Positions 41,118-50,151 of a stretch of 64,000 nucleotides of DNA are shown here, one piece after another. The stretch is from JASLCR01 sp964407405 (GTDB lineage Bacteria > Patescibacteriota > Saccharimonadia > Saccharimonadales > Saccharimonadaceae). The stretch is from positions 41,196-105,195 of the forward strand of contig CAYOVH010000003.1 in NCBI GenBank assembly GCA_964407405.1, written 5' to 3'. Made by a program: the position numbers and the translations under genes. The notes under the pieces were generated by a model, which worked only from the letters and a program-made list of their open reading frames with translations, was not told the origin of the DNA and ran no database searches. How positions within the stretch are numbered: position 1 is the first letter of the stretch; the number at the start of each line of letters is the position of its first letter.

Positions 41118-43547
41118 TCAAATGACAATATTGACCAAACGGCTCGGGATCACAATAACTTTTTTCGGCTCATTATTGCCTACAAACTTCTTGACATTCT
41201 CATCTTCAAGCGCCATTCTCTTTAGTTCATCGTCTCCAAGCTGAGGTGTCACCTCGAGTTTGGCTCGCAACTTTCCATTGACTTGCACGATAACAGTGAC
41301 GGTATCTGCGACAATCTTCGCCTCATCCCATGTTGGCCACTCGACAAAATCCAATTGCGATTCATTGCCCAGCTGCTGCCATAATTCGGCAGCCATATGT
41401 GGCGCAAATGGCTGGACAAGCTGCACGATACACGCTAAGTTTTCGCGCCACTCTTTGCTAAAACCATTCGTTTTGAGCTTGTAGAGATCGTTGACGCACT
41501 CCATGAGTGCCGCGATCGCCGTATTGAAACTCAGACGGTGAATGTCGGTCGTGACCTTTTTTATCGTCTGATGTGTGATGCTTTCGAGCGCTCTACCACC
41601 CGGCATCGAATTTTCTGGTGACGCAGTGTCTTGAAACTCTTGCACCAGCGTCCACAGTCGATTGAGAAAACGATAAACGCCTGCGATACCGCGCGATGAC
41701 CAGTTTGAGTTTTCATTGATTGGGCCAAGGAATAGCTCAAACGTACGCAAGGCATCGGCACCATAGCCTTGATCAATCACATCAAGTGGATCGACGACGT
41801 TACCGAGACTTTTACTCATTTTGCGACCATCCTCGGCCTGGATTAAGCCGTGATAGACCAATTGCTTGACTGGCTCCTTGCTCGGCACGAGCTTCATATC
41901 GAAGAACACGTGGCTCCAAAAACGCACATAGAGTAGATGAGCCACTGCATGATCGCCGCCAATATACATATCAACCGGCGTCCAGTAGTTGGCTAACTCT
42001 GGATTCCACGCCTCTTTCTCATTGTGTGGATCGGTGTAGCGAAGCAGGTACCACGAGCTGCACGCATAGCCATCCATAACATCGGTTTCACGCTTGGCAG
42101 GCTTGTCGCAAGTCGGACACGTCGTATTGACCCAGTCCTCTTGGCGAGCCAATGGAGACTTACCATCACCTTTTGGTTCGTAGTCTTTTACTTCAGGTAG
42201 AATCACTGGTAAATCTTTCTCAGGAACCGGTACTGCACCATGCTCGTCACAATGAATGATCGGAATCGGTGCACCCCAATACCGCTGACGGCTGATCAGC
42301 CAGTCGCGCATCTTGTAGGTCGTCTTGCTCTCTCCCGTGCCTTGTTGCTCCAGCCATGCGACGATCTCTTCGCGAGCATCACTAGTGCTCATACCGTCGA
42401 AATTGCCAGAATTTATCAGTGGTCCCTCGCCATGATAAATAGTCTCATCGTGATTGGGTTTTTGAATGACTTCGATGACCGGTAGCTCAAATTTCTCAGC
42501 AAATTCGAAGTCGCGCTCGTCATGCGCTGGCACACCCATGACAGCACCGGTGCCATACCCACCGAGTACATAATCAGCAATCCAGATTGGTACTCTCTCG
42601 CCATTCGCCGGATTGATCGCGTAGCTTCCGGTAAATACGCCCGTCTTTTCTTTTCCTTCGCTTTGGCGTTCGATCTCAGATTTCTTCACTGCCTCGTCAA
42701 TATAAGCTTCCACAGCTTCGCGTGTTTCATCATTCGCCAACCTACGCGCCAATGGATGCTCTGGTGCAAGTACGATAAATGTCGCACCAAATAACGTATC
42801 TGGACGAGTCGAGAAGACTGTTATCTCATCATCCGTACTTTCAAGACCGAACGTAATCTCAGCACCTTGAGAACGACCAATCCAATTCTCTTGGGCGGTC
42901 TTGATTTTATCCGGCCAGTCGAGGGCGGGGATTTCTTCAAGCAGCGCATCGGCGTATTCTGTAATCTTGAAAAACCATTGCTTCATCGACTTTTTTTCGA
43001 CTTCGCTACCACAGCGCCAACATTTGCCACCTTCGACCTGTTCGTTTGCCAGCACCGTCTTATCCAGCGGGCACCACCACTGCAGGCTCTCCTTTTGATA
43101 CGCCAGACCGCGCTCAAACAATTTCGTAAAAACCCATTGCGTCCATTTGTAATATTCAGGATCAGTCGTATTGATCTCACGCGACCAATCAATGCTAGCG
43201 CCGACTCGCCTCAGCTGATTTTTGAAACTGGCGATATTTTCTTTGGTGGTTTCTGCCGGTGCTTTGCCGGTCTTTATGGCGTAGTTCTCTGCCGGAAGCC
43301 CAAAACTATCCCAGCCCATTGGGTACATCACGTTGTAGCCCGCAGCACGATGGAAACGCGCCACTGCATCGACGATCGAATGCTCAAAGAAGTGTCCGGT
43401 ATGCATACCCGCACCCGACGGATATGGGAACATGCCCGTCACATAATACTTGGTTTTTTGGGATTCGTCAGGCGCCCTGTAGCGTTCGTCGTTATGCCAA
43501 ATTTCTTGCCATTTTGGCTCGATTTCAGAAGGATTATATCGTCTCAT
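41118..43547 (-). CDS. leuS: Leucyl-tRNA synthetase
   Basis: An 809-aa class I synthetase charging tRNA-Leu. It has the HIGH-type motif in PYPSGAGMHTGHF, an editing domain (~220-400), zinc-like Cys pairs (CPLDKTVLANEQVEGGKCWRC; CPTCDKP), KMSKSLGN near residue 585 and the anticodon domain. A TATAAT box (43556-43561) ends 8 nt before the ATG, leaderless. Monocistronic. Confidence 0.97.
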   Translation of the reverse strand: MRRYNPSEIEPKWQEIWHNDERYRAPDESQKTKYYVTGMFPYPSGAGMHTGHFFEHSIVDAVARFHRAAGYNVMYPMGWDSFGLPAENYAIKTGKAPAETTKENIASFKNQLRRVGASIDWSREINTTDPEYYKWTQWVFTKLFERGLAYQKESLQWWCPLDKTVLANEQVEGGKCWRCGSEVEKKSMKQWFFKITEYADALLEEIPALDWPDKIKTAQENWIGRSQGAEITFGLESTDDEITVFSTRPDTLFGATFIVLAPEHPLARRLANDETREAVEAYIDEAVKKSEIERQSEGKEKTGVFTGSYAINPANGERVPIWIADYVLGGYGTGAVMGVPAHDERDFEFAEKFELPVIEVIQKPNHDETIYHGEGPLINSGNFDGMSTSDAREEIVAWLEQQGTGESKTTYKMRDWLISRQRYWGAPIPIIHCDEHGAVPVPEKDLPVILPEVKDYEPKGDGKSPLARQEDWVNTTCPTCDKPAKRETDVMDGYACSSWYLLRYTDPHNEKEAWNPELANYWTPVDMYIGGDHAVAHLLYVRFWSHVFFDMKLVPSKEPVKQLVYHGLIQAEDGRKMSKSLGNVVDPLDVIDQGYGADALRTFELFLGPINENSNWSSRGIAGVYRFLNRLWTLVQEFQDTASPENSMPGGRALESITHQTIKKVTTDIHRLSFNTAIAALMECVNDLYKLKTNGFSKEWRENLACIVQLVQPFAPHMAAELWQQLGNESQLDFVEWPTWDEAKIVADTVTVIVQVNGKLRAKLEVTPQLGDDELKRMALEDENVKKFVGNNEPKKVIVIPSRLVNIVI

Positions 43548-43606
43548 CAGAGCTTATTATAGCAGATGAAGGCCGACTCATTTACGAAGACAAGAAGCAC
43601 TCATGG

Positions 43607-45031
43607 CTAAGTACTGAACTGCTGCTGGTAACTCTTTATGCATGCATTGACTTGTGCGTCAGTCGGTGCCTGTCCACGGTTATTCGATCTGTAGGTATTT
43701 GTACATGTTTCACGGAGGCTTTGTTCTATCGTACCTGTACCCAGTGATGGACTTCCTAGCGTTGTCTCTTGCTGTATCTTTTCTATTTCAGCCTGCAAAT
43801 CTTTGAGCGGCATAGCATCTTTTGGCGTCTCTATGGTTACCGGCGCATTCACTTGCACATCCCCCGACTGTGTTGCCTCAAGAGCACTGGATTTTTGTGT
43901 GGTCTCATAATGCGTGAGTTGATGCGAGAATTGATCGATCCAGACCTTTGTTTCCATCTTTATATCCTGATCGCCCAGAGCATCCGACTTGAATATATCA
44001 TTGCTGACTTTCGTACCATCAAATTTTTCACCGTTGGGAGTACACTTCTCCAGCTCTTTCATAATGATCGTGCCCTCTAGCCCCCGCACGAAGCCTTTGG
44101 CTTTTTCTTTGTCAAAATCGAGTAAGTAGCCTAGACTGCCGCCTTTGTTGGCTACCTTGTCTTTGACGACGACAAATTGATTCTTGCTATAGAGCGCAGC
44201 TAGCTCTTTTCCAGCTTCCTTGTCGTTCTTGAGGCGCTTGTACGTATCGGCAACACACGTCCATGCCTTCTCCAGCTCAGGACTCGACTCGGCAAAGTCC
44301 GATGGAGATATCTTGATCCATTTGCCGTCAATCTTCTTTACCAATGCTTTGACCGATGCCGGTGCCGCATCCGATGCCCCAAATGTATTCAATGCTTTTT
44401 CCAGATCATTGATCTTGAAATATACATTCAGATCATCGTCTACCATAGCAGAACCTGACCCGTTGAACGTCGCCGCACCACTCTCTACCGACACGGCAAC
44501 ATCGCTCACTCCAGTCATGTCACGATTTTTTGTATTCATCTTGACAGTCACTTTCATCGATGGAATCAGAGAACCCTCCTTGAGAGTGTATGTGATTGTA
44601 TCGGTACCGATGATTGTCTTGGCGCGCAGATAATTGATCATTGCATCACTGACTACTTTGTCTGGATTTTGGTACCAAAGGCTGTAAGCGAGTGCGCTTC
44701 CACCCATAAGCAGGACGATCACAGCTGCTGAGATGATTCCGATGATGAGGCCCTTTTTCTTGCCTTTTTTCGGCTGGCTAGCTGTGGCAGGCTGAGAAGA
44801 GAATGCCGGGCTTGCAGATGTGCCTTGGGTTGGAGGTTCTATTTCGGACTCTGATGCAGGTGGTACAGGCTGTGTATCTGATGTTGAGCTATTTTCAGAT
44901 GCTTCATCTGCCTCAACTGATATAGTGTCAGCTGTTGATTGATCCGTATCAGATGCTTCAGGCGTTGCATCTGTCGATATATCATCTACTTTGTCTGATG
45001 CTGATACGTTCTTATCTTCGTTAGGCACCAT
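43607..45031 (-). CDS. Large membrane-anchored surface protein of unknown function
   Basis: The 474-aa product has a Ser/Thr/Asp/Glu-rich cytoplasmic N-terminus (1-85), basic stop KKGKKK, one membrane helix (~95-118) and a ~350-residue outside domain. The start of the outside domain (DAMINYLRAKTIIGTDTITYTL) recalls LppX/LprG-like lipid-binding folds, but this is weak. Four Cys in the C-terminal third may form disulfides (TCVADTY, KCTPNG, TCTNTY, NACIKSY). GAGGGGAA lies before the ATG. Confidence 0.7.
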   Translation of the reverse strand: MVPNEDKNVSASDKVDDISTDATPEASDTDQSTADTISVEADEASENSSTSDTQPVPPASESEIEPPTQGTSASPAFSSQPATASQPKKGKKKGLIIGIISAAVIVLLMGGSALAYSLWYQNPDKVVSDAMINYLRAKTIIGTDTITYTLKEGSLIPSMKVTVKMNTKNRDMTGVSDVAVSVESGAATFNGSGSAMVDDDLNVYFKINDLEKALNTFGASDAAPASVKALVKKIDGKWIKISPSDFAESSPELEKAWTCVADTYKRLKNDKEAGKELAALYSKNQFVVVKDKVANKGGSLGYLLDFDKEKAKGFVRGLEGTIIMKELEKCTPNGEKFDGTKVSNDIFKSDALGDQDIKMETKVWIDQFSHQLTHYETTQKSSALEATQSGDVQVNAPVTIETPKDAMPLKDLQAEIEKIQQETTLGSPSLGTGTIEQSLRETCTNTYRSNNRGQAPTDAQVNACIKSYQQQFST

Positions 45032-45085
45032 GAATTCGTTCCCCTCGCTACAATGAAATTACTTACGCTCTCAGTGTAGCACTTT

Positions 45086-46378
45086 TTAGGTGTCTGATGA
45101 AGTTTTACTGAAAAAATCATTCTTGATCTTCATCCACTGCTGCGATTGGCGAACAAGCCAGCGATCGTCATCGGTTGAGTGAAGCAGCATCTTTGTTGCT
45201 TCTTCAAGATAGATGTTACCCTGCGAGCCTTTGAGAAGTACAACTGAATCTTTTTCAAGTACGGAATGGACGAAAGCTCCAGCATCAAGCGGACTTATAA
45301 ATGACTTCACCTGGCACCCACGCGCACGCGCACGTGGCGCGAGGAAGCGGTTTGCCTCGTCGCCAACCGTGATCACCCATGCCAGTAGGTTCGGGTCACA
45401 TAGATCACCCAGCTTCTCATGCTCCAGCTGCGAATCAGCACCCAACTCATTCATACTACCGAGCACGGCTATTCGTTGCGGAGCATCAAGACCATACAGA
45501 GTACGCAGTGCCGCTTCCGCAGCTGCGGGGCTTGAATTATATGTATCATCTATAAGGATCGATTCATCTTGGCCACGCAAGATATTCATGCGGCCTGCGA
45601 CTGGCTCAACAGCGCCAAGGCCTGCAGCAATTTCTTCTGCACTCAACCCAAATTTCAGTCCGACAACTACGCTAGCGATGACCGGCCGCAGACTATGTTC
45701 TCCGACGACTCGGATCGTTGCTTCGATCGTCTCGGGAAAATCCGAAGAGACGACATAGCCGCTATAGCCATGCTCAAGCGAAAAATCATCAATCTCAAAA
45801 CGATATTCCGCAGCGCTCGTGGTGCCATATGTATCAATATTCGCATTTGTGATAAAGCTCGCGAAACGACCATCAATATCATCGCGATTTATCAAGCCAT
45901 TTTCTGAAAAATTGATCGCCGTCAATTCTTCTTCGGCAACTTTCTCAATCGATCCAAAGAACTCCATATGTTCTGGCGTCACTCCTGTCACTACTGCAAG
46001 ATACGGCCGCAAATAAGTACCAAAATGGGGGATCTCACCAGGATGCTCAGATCCAAGCTCTTGGACAATCACATCGACATCAGCGGGGTCATTGATACGC
46101 TTCTTAGTTGCACGAAATACCGCCAGCCACGAGAGAATGCTGCGCACATTCTCGGGATAATCAATACCGAGAATCCCCAGCGGCGCCGACATTTCAGTAT
46201 TATGATTTCCCGCCTGCATGCGCACGCGCAGTTTTTGTGATAACATCCGTGCGATATTTGTTTTCGTGCTTGTCTTGCCCACGCTGCCAGTGACGATGAC
46301 CAATCGCACCTCAGGGTGTTTGGCAAAGTACGCTCGTACATAATTTTCGAGTCTTTTTTGTATGAAACCCTTAAGCAT
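45086..46378 (-). CDS. murF: Mur ligase, MurF-like (UDP-MurNAc-tripeptide D-Ala-D-Ala ligase)
   Basis: A ~430-aa three-domain ATP-dependent ligase adding D-Ala-D-Ala to the peptidoglycan precursor. It has VIVTGSVGKTSTKTNIARML (ATP loop), GNHNTEMSAPLGIL, the Mg-binding ELGSEHPGEI, VTPEHMEFFGS, and the C-terminal IDDTYNSSPAAAEAAL. The short N-terminal domain differs from standard MurF. I chose ATG 46378, 7 nt after TATGAT (46386-46391); the frame upstream to 46459 would cross the promoter. It works with Ddl, encoded nearby. Confidence 0.87.
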   Translation of the reverse strand: MLKGFIQKRLENYVRAYFAKHPEVRLVIVTGSVGKTSTKTNIARMLSQKLRVRMQAGNHNTEMSAPLGILGIDYPENVRSILSWLAVFRATKKRINDPADVDVIVQELGSEHPGEIPHFGTYLRPYLAVVTGVTPEHMEFFGSIEKVAEEELTAINFSENGLINRDDIDGRFASFITNANIDTYGTTSAAEYRFEIDDFSLEHGYSGYVVSSDFPETIEATIRVVGEHSLRPVIASVVVGLKFGLSAEEIAAGLGAVEPVAGRMNILRGQDESILIDDTYNSSPAAAEAALRTLYGLDAPQRIAVLGSMNELGADSQLEHEKLGDLCDPNLLAWVITVGDEANRFLAPRARARGCQVKSFISPLDAGAFVHSVLEKDSVVLLKGSQGNIYLEEATKMLLHSTDDDRWLVRQSQQWMKIKNDFFSKTSSDT

Positions 46379-46463
46379 ACCTACTATCATAGCGAAGATG
46401 GGCACGAAATGAAAATATTGCTTGTATTTAATCCATGTTCGGCCCATTAAAACAAACAATCTC

Positions 46464-46506
46464 CCAACATAAAATCCCTTGATTAAGATAAGGGATTTTA
46501 TGTTGG
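46464..46506. terminator. Long inverted repeat ending in the tRNA-Gly CCA
   Basis: Perfect 17-bp arms (46464-46480 and 46490-46506) with a 9-nt loop. On the minus strand the stem begins with the CCA of tRNA-Gly itself (CCAACATAAAATCCCTT) and the far side has TTTTATG. It is a probable terminator that could also mask the tRNA 3' end until processing. Confidence 0.75.
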
Positions 46507-46579
46507 TGCGGGTTAGGAGACTCTAACTCCTGGCCTCTTCCATGGCAAGGAAGCGCTCTAACAACTGAGCTAAACCCGC
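46504..46579 (-). tRNA. tRNA-Gly (anticodon GCC) with altered D- and T-loops
   Basis: 76 nt with CCA encoded. Acceptor GCGGGTT/AACCCGC; anticodon stem CTTCC/GGAAG with loop TTGCCAT, anticodon GCC. The D-loop is AGTTGTTA (position 19 is T, not G) and the T-loop is TTAGAGT (position 56 is A, not C). The universal G19-C56 tertiary pair is thus replaced by U19-A56. Stems are intact, so this is not simple decay. The other three tRNAs here are canonical. Confidence 0.92.
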
Positions 46580-46665
46580 ATGTTGTTCCTAGAAGATTAT
46601 AGGGGACAAGCGCGTTTTTTTCAAGATCATTGTGCTATAATCCATGATGAAACGTGATCTGATTT

Positions 46666-47454
46666 ATGACAGCAACTTGTCTCCCGTCCATCATCCAAAA
46701 AGGCAACGGAAGGCCGATCGTTCTTTTGCATGGCCTAGGCAACAATCATAAGAGTTGGTCATTCGTCACCAAGAAATTACGCGATTTCGATTGCCACACC
46801 ATTGCTTTGGACTTGCTCGGCTTTGGGGATGCTCCAAAACCAGACAGTATATCGTATTCCCCCAAGGACCATGCAACCGCAGTCATAAAAACCCTTGATC
46901 AGCTCAATATTAATGATGTTATCATTGCCGGACATTCTATGGGCTGTATCATCGCGATAGAGATTGCCAAGCAACGGCCTGATCTTGCCCGCCATCTTGT
47001 ATTGATGGGCGCACCCCTCTATGAAACGATGCCAAAGAGCTCATGGTGGTCACGCCTCACCAGATCAGGAGGTGCATATTTTGCTATCTTTTCTATCGTA
47101 AAAAAGAATCCGGACGCCGTGCAGACAGGTGGAAAGATTGCTGACGAGCTCGTGCCCTTTATAAAAGGCCTAGAGATCACCCCGGAGACCTGGCCTGCAT
47201 ACAGAAAAAGTCTTGAGCACACCATCATGCAGTTTCAGACTTTCAAGGATGCTCAGCGCCTATCTGTACCAACATTATTTATCAACGGTATGCTAGATTT
47301 CTTTATCATAAGAAAAAACATACGCTCGATAGCACGCCACAACAAAAGACTTATAAAGGTAGAAAGCGCTCTTGGGCCACATGAGCTTACGCCCCTGCAA
47401 GGCCGAAAAATAGCCAAAGTACTCCACAAGCTGTCAATCAATGCATTAAAATAA
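46666..47454 (+). CDS. Alpha/beta-fold hydrolase
   Basis: The 262-aa product has the oxyanion HGLGNNHKSW, the nucleophile elbow GHSMGC (Ser), the acid Asp in NGMLDFF, and a candidate catalytic His in GPHELTPLQ. No signal peptide is seen. A TATAAT at 46636-46641 gives a short ~18-nt leader with no Shine-Dalgarno. Substrate unknown (esterase, lipase or haloperoxidase-like). Confidence 0.87.
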   Translation: MTATCLPSIIQKGNGRPIVLLHGLGNNHKSWSFVTKKLRDFDCHTIALDLLGFGDAPKPDSISYSPKDHATAVIKTLDQLNINDVIIAGHSMGCIIAIEIAKQRPDLARHLVLMGAPLYETMPKSSWWSRLTRSGGAYFAIFSIVKKNPDAVQTGGKIADELVPFIKGLEITPETWPAYRKSLEHTIMQFQTFKDAQRLSVPTLFINGMLDFFIIRKNIRSIARHNKRLIKVESALGPHELTPLQGRKIAKVLHKLSINALK

Positions 47455-47482
47455 AATAGTCGTCATATGAGACGGCTATTTT
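47454..47482. terminator. Terminator between the hydrolase gene and tRNA-Phe
   Basis: Stem AAAATAGTCGTC / GACGGCTATTTT with one G-T pair and a 6-nt loop. It serves the plus-strand hydrolase and the minus-strand tRNA-Phe. Confidence 0.8.
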
Positions 47483-47492
47483 GATTCTGATT

Positions 47493-47568
47493 TGGTGGCT
47501 CCTACTGGACTTGAACCAGTGACACAAGGCTCTTCAGGCCTCTGCTCTACCAACTGAGCTAAAGAGCC
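47493..47568 (-). tRNA. tRNA-Phe (anticodon GAA)
   Basis: 76 nt with CCA encoded. Acceptor GGCTCTT/AGGAGCC, D-loop AGTTGGTA, anticodon stem GAGGC/GCCTT with loop CTGAAGA (GAA), T-loop TTCAAGT. It is transcribed from the promoter at 47678-47706 behind a leader that copies parts of its own 5' half. Confidence 0.95.
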
Positions 47569-47617
47569 ACACGACTCTTATACACAACTTATTTTATGCC
47601 GCAAGTGGGGACGGCCG

Positions 47618-47670
47618 TGGCCTCTGCTCTACGACTACTTGCGTTTCACGCAGGAGCTAAAGAGCCACAC
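47618..47670 (-). repeat. Partial, interrupted copy of the tRNA-Phe 5' half
   Basis: On the minus strand GTGTGGCTCTTTAGCTC repeats the flank, acceptor strand and D-stem of tRNA-Phe exactly. GTAGAGCAGAGGCC repeats the other side of the D-arm and the anticodon stem. The five D-loop bases between are replaced by a 21-nt insert with a small hairpin (GCGTgaaACGC). No 3' half follows. It lies at the predicted 5' end of the tRNA-Phe primary transcript. Confidence 0.75.
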
Positions 47671-47677
47671 TCAGCCC

Positions 47678-47706
47678 ATTGTACCTAAACAGAGGCGAAA
47701 TCTCAA
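47678..47706 (-). promoter_or_regulatory. Promoter of the tRNA-Phe transcript
   Basis: TTGAGA (47701-47706), 17-nt spacer, TACAAT (47678-47683). The transcript should start near 47671, right before the partial tRNA copy. Confidence 0.78.
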
Positions 47707-47707
47707 G

Positions 47708-48460
47708 CTACTTCTTCGAAATTGTAATGCCGCGCAGGGCATCAACCAGCTCGATCGGAAATAGCATCGTTGTCTTTTGGCTTGGTTCGGTGCTGATACG
47801 CTCGATTGTATTGAGCGTGCGTAGATTGAGGGCTCCTGGCGTGGTAGCGATGATGCGAGCAGCGTCTGCAAGCGTAGCTGCTGCAGCCTTCTCGCCTTCT
47901 GCATTGATGATATTACTGCGGCGCTCACGCTCAGCTTCGGCTTGCTTTGCCATAGCACGCTTCATGTCAGCCGGGAGTTCAATATTCTGAATCTTGACGT
48001 TTTCGACATCAATACCCCATTGTGACGTCTGCGTATCGACGATCTCTTTGATCTTTTCGCTGATTTCCTCACGCTTGGAGAGAAGTTCATCGAGCTCAAA
48101 ATTGCCCGTGATATCACGCAAGGCAGCTTGGGCAAACTGGCTGGTTGCATAGACATAATTTGTGGTTTCAAGCACTGCCTTTGGCGCATCAAGTACACGG
48201 AAATAGACCACTGCATCAACACCGGCAGTGACGTTGTCCTTGGTGATAACTTCTTGTTTTGGCACATCAATTGGCGTCGAACGAACATCAACGCGAATCA
48301 ATCGCTGAAAAATCGGGACAACGATACGCAAGCCAGGATTACGAATCCCGGTGAACTTACCCAACGTCAGCACCACGCCGCGTTCATATTGATTGATAAC
48401 CTTGATACCGCTCAATACAAAGATGACAATGACGACAATAATTCCTATAAGTAGCTCCAT
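47708..48460 (-). CDS. SPFH/Band 7 (slipin/stomatin-like) membrane protein
   Basis: The 250-aa product has an N-terminal membrane helix (2-20), a Band 7 domain (~25-185; INQYERGVVLTLGKFTG, VDVRSTPIDVPKQEVITKDNV) and a C-terminal coiled coil (AKQAEAERERRSNIINAEGEKAAAA). It scaffolds membrane microdomains and often controls proteases. No NfeD partner is adjacent. GGAGGG precedes the ATG. Confidence 0.92.
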   Translation of the reverse strand: MELLIGIIVVIVIFVLSGIKVINQYERGVVLTLGKFTGIRNPGLRIVVPIFQRLIRVDVRSTPIDVPKQEVITKDNVTAGVDAVVYFRVLDAPKAVLETTNYVYATSQFAQAALRDITGNFELDELLSKREEISEKIKEIVDTQTSQWGIDVENVKIQNIELPADMKRAMAKQAEAERERRSNIINAEGEKAAAATLADAARIIATTPGALNLRTLNTIERISTEPSQKTTMLFPIELVDALRGITISKK

Positions 48461-48492
48461 GTTTCCCTCCGTTACTTCGTAGTTCTAGTGTA

Positions 48493-49518
48493 TCATTTTT
48501 CGAGCGCGAGTTCGATAAGACGATCGATCAGCGAGCTATATGGAGTGCCTTGTTCGGCCCATAGCTTTGGATATTGGCTGATATTAGTAAACCCTGGCAA
48601 GGTGTTAAGCTCATTAACGTATATCTGATCCTCGTCGACCAAAAAATCAACTCTGGCAAGACCACGACAATCAAGCACCTCGTATGCTCGGTGTGCTACC
48701 GAGCGGATCTTGTCGCGAAGCTCACTAGATAGTTCGGCATTCGTGATGACCTGCGCTTTACTGTCATCTGCATACTTGTCTTCGAAGTCGTAAAATTCTT
48801 TCCCGGGTAATATCTCACCAACACCACTTTCTTTATGATGCGGAGGATTGCCAAGCACTGCAACTTCGAGCTCGCGGCCAGTGATGGATGTTTCGATCAA
48901 TACTCTCGCAGAGTACTTGAGGGCTAATTCTATTGCCGGCAAAAACTCAGCTTCATTGTGAACCTTACTGACACCAATAGAGCTTCCAGCAATCGTTGGC
49001 TTTACAAACAAGGCTGCACCGAGTTTTGCCGCCACTTCCTCGTATCGTGGCAGTTCATCGCTCGCTTGGTGAAGTACATACGGCGCTACCGAAATACCAT
49101 TTTCTGCCAGCAACTGCTTGGTGTAAAGCTTGTCCCAACAGACTGCACTTGCACCCACCCCGCATCCAATGACTGGTATGTGCATCAGGTTTGCCAGAGA
49201 CTGCACTGTGCCGTCTTCATGACCATTCTCACCATGTAGTACTGGGAAAATGACGTCAACGTGCAACGGCATCATATCAGACACCGTCAGAAACTCACTT
49301 TCTCCAAGCGCAGGCACCAGCTGTCTGCCGTCATGATCATCGAGAGACTCCTGCCATGTCTCGAGCAACCACCATACTCCCTTTCGATCAATATAGCAGA
49401 GCTCCACGCTGTACTTTTCGTTGTCCATGGCGGCATAGACATTGCGCGCACTCATGATAGATATGTCATGCTCAGATGACTCGCCGCCAAAAATTAGCAG
49501 TACGGTTTGTCGACTCAT
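48493..49518 (-). CDS. ddl: D-alanine--D-alanine ligase
   Basis: A 341-aa ATP-grasp enzyme making D-Ala-D-Ala for peptidoglycan. It has IFGGESSEHDISIMSA, FPVLHGENGHEDGT, the ATP loop KPTIAGSSIGVSKV, and the C-terminal RVDFLVDEDQIYVNELNTLPGF region with metal ligands. A TATAAT (49528-49533) ends 9 nt before the ATG. Its product feeds the MurF-like ligase. Confidence 0.95.
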   Translation of the reverse strand: MSRQTVLLIFGGESSEHDISIMSARNVYAAMDNEKYSVELCYIDRKGVWWLLETWQESLDDHDGRQLVPALGESEFLTVSDMMPLHVDVIFPVLHGENGHEDGTVQSLANLMHIPVIGCGVGASAVCWDKLYTKQLLAENGISVAPYVLHQASDELPRYEEVAAKLGAALFVKPTIAGSSIGVSKVHNEAEFLPAIELALKYSARVLIETSITGRELEVAVLGNPPHHKESGVGEILPGKEFYDFEDKYADDSKAQVITNAELSSELRDKIRSVAHRAYEVLDCRGLARVDFLVDEDQIYVNELNTLPGFTNISQYPKLWAEQGTPYSSLIDRLIELALEK

Positions 49519-49548
49519 TGTGGCACTATTATAACATGAGAGGTACGA

Positions 49549-50094
49549 TCAGTTTACCTTTACGGCGTAATTCATGCCGAAAGTAGTGTCCCATGTAGAT
49601 GCACTACTGCAGGTGTTATTTGTTGGACCATCTTGTCCAGCTGGCTCAGACTCGAGACTAGCGTAGAGCCACGTGCCTGTATTGCATGTAATCTTCATAT
49701 ATGCACGACAAACTACGTTTGTCGTGTCACATCGACTAAGTCCTGATGGGTCTTTCAGCTCTCGAGACAATGCGTTACCATCAACAAGACACTGCGCGAT
49801 AGACTTTAATGTTGTAGTAGAGCCGTCATAGTCATAATTAAACCAACCATAGCCCGTCCCATTGTTGCCGCAATCACTACTACCGCCATTACCATCACCA
49901 ACATAATTTCCATTATCGACATTGTATATATGTAGCGCTTTTGTTATTTGCGCAAGATCACTCTTTCGCTGACTATCCTGTGCCCGTTGTTGAATACCAT
50001 TATAAGCAACAATTGTAATGCTAGCCAAAACAGCAATCACTACTATAACTATGAGGAGTTCTACGATCGTGAAACCACTTGTGGCTTTCTTCAT
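49549..50094 (-). CDS. Type IV pilin-like protein, cysteine-rich
   Basis: The 181-aa product has leader MKKATSG, cleavage G|FTIVE and helix LLIVIVVIAVLASITIVAYNG. The head is Gly/Asn-rich with six cysteines (DCGNN, QCLVD, RCDTT, VCRAY, TCNTG, TCSSA), enough for three disulfides. A TACTAT (50102-50107) ends 7 nt before the ATG. It is divergent from rarA. Confidence 0.88.
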   Translation of the reverse strand: MKKATSGFTIVELLIVIVVIAVLASITIVAYNGIQQRAQDSQRKSDLAQITKALHIYNVDNGNYVGDGNGGSSDCGNNGTGYGWFNYDYDGSTTTLKSIAQCLVDGNALSRELKDPSGLSRCDTTNVVCRAYMKITCNTGTWLYASLESEPAGQDGPTNNTCSSASTWDTTFGMNYAVKVN

Positions 50095-50151
50095 GTGCTT
50101 TATAGTAGCACAACTTCTATATGTGGACTAACAAGATATATAATAGGACGT

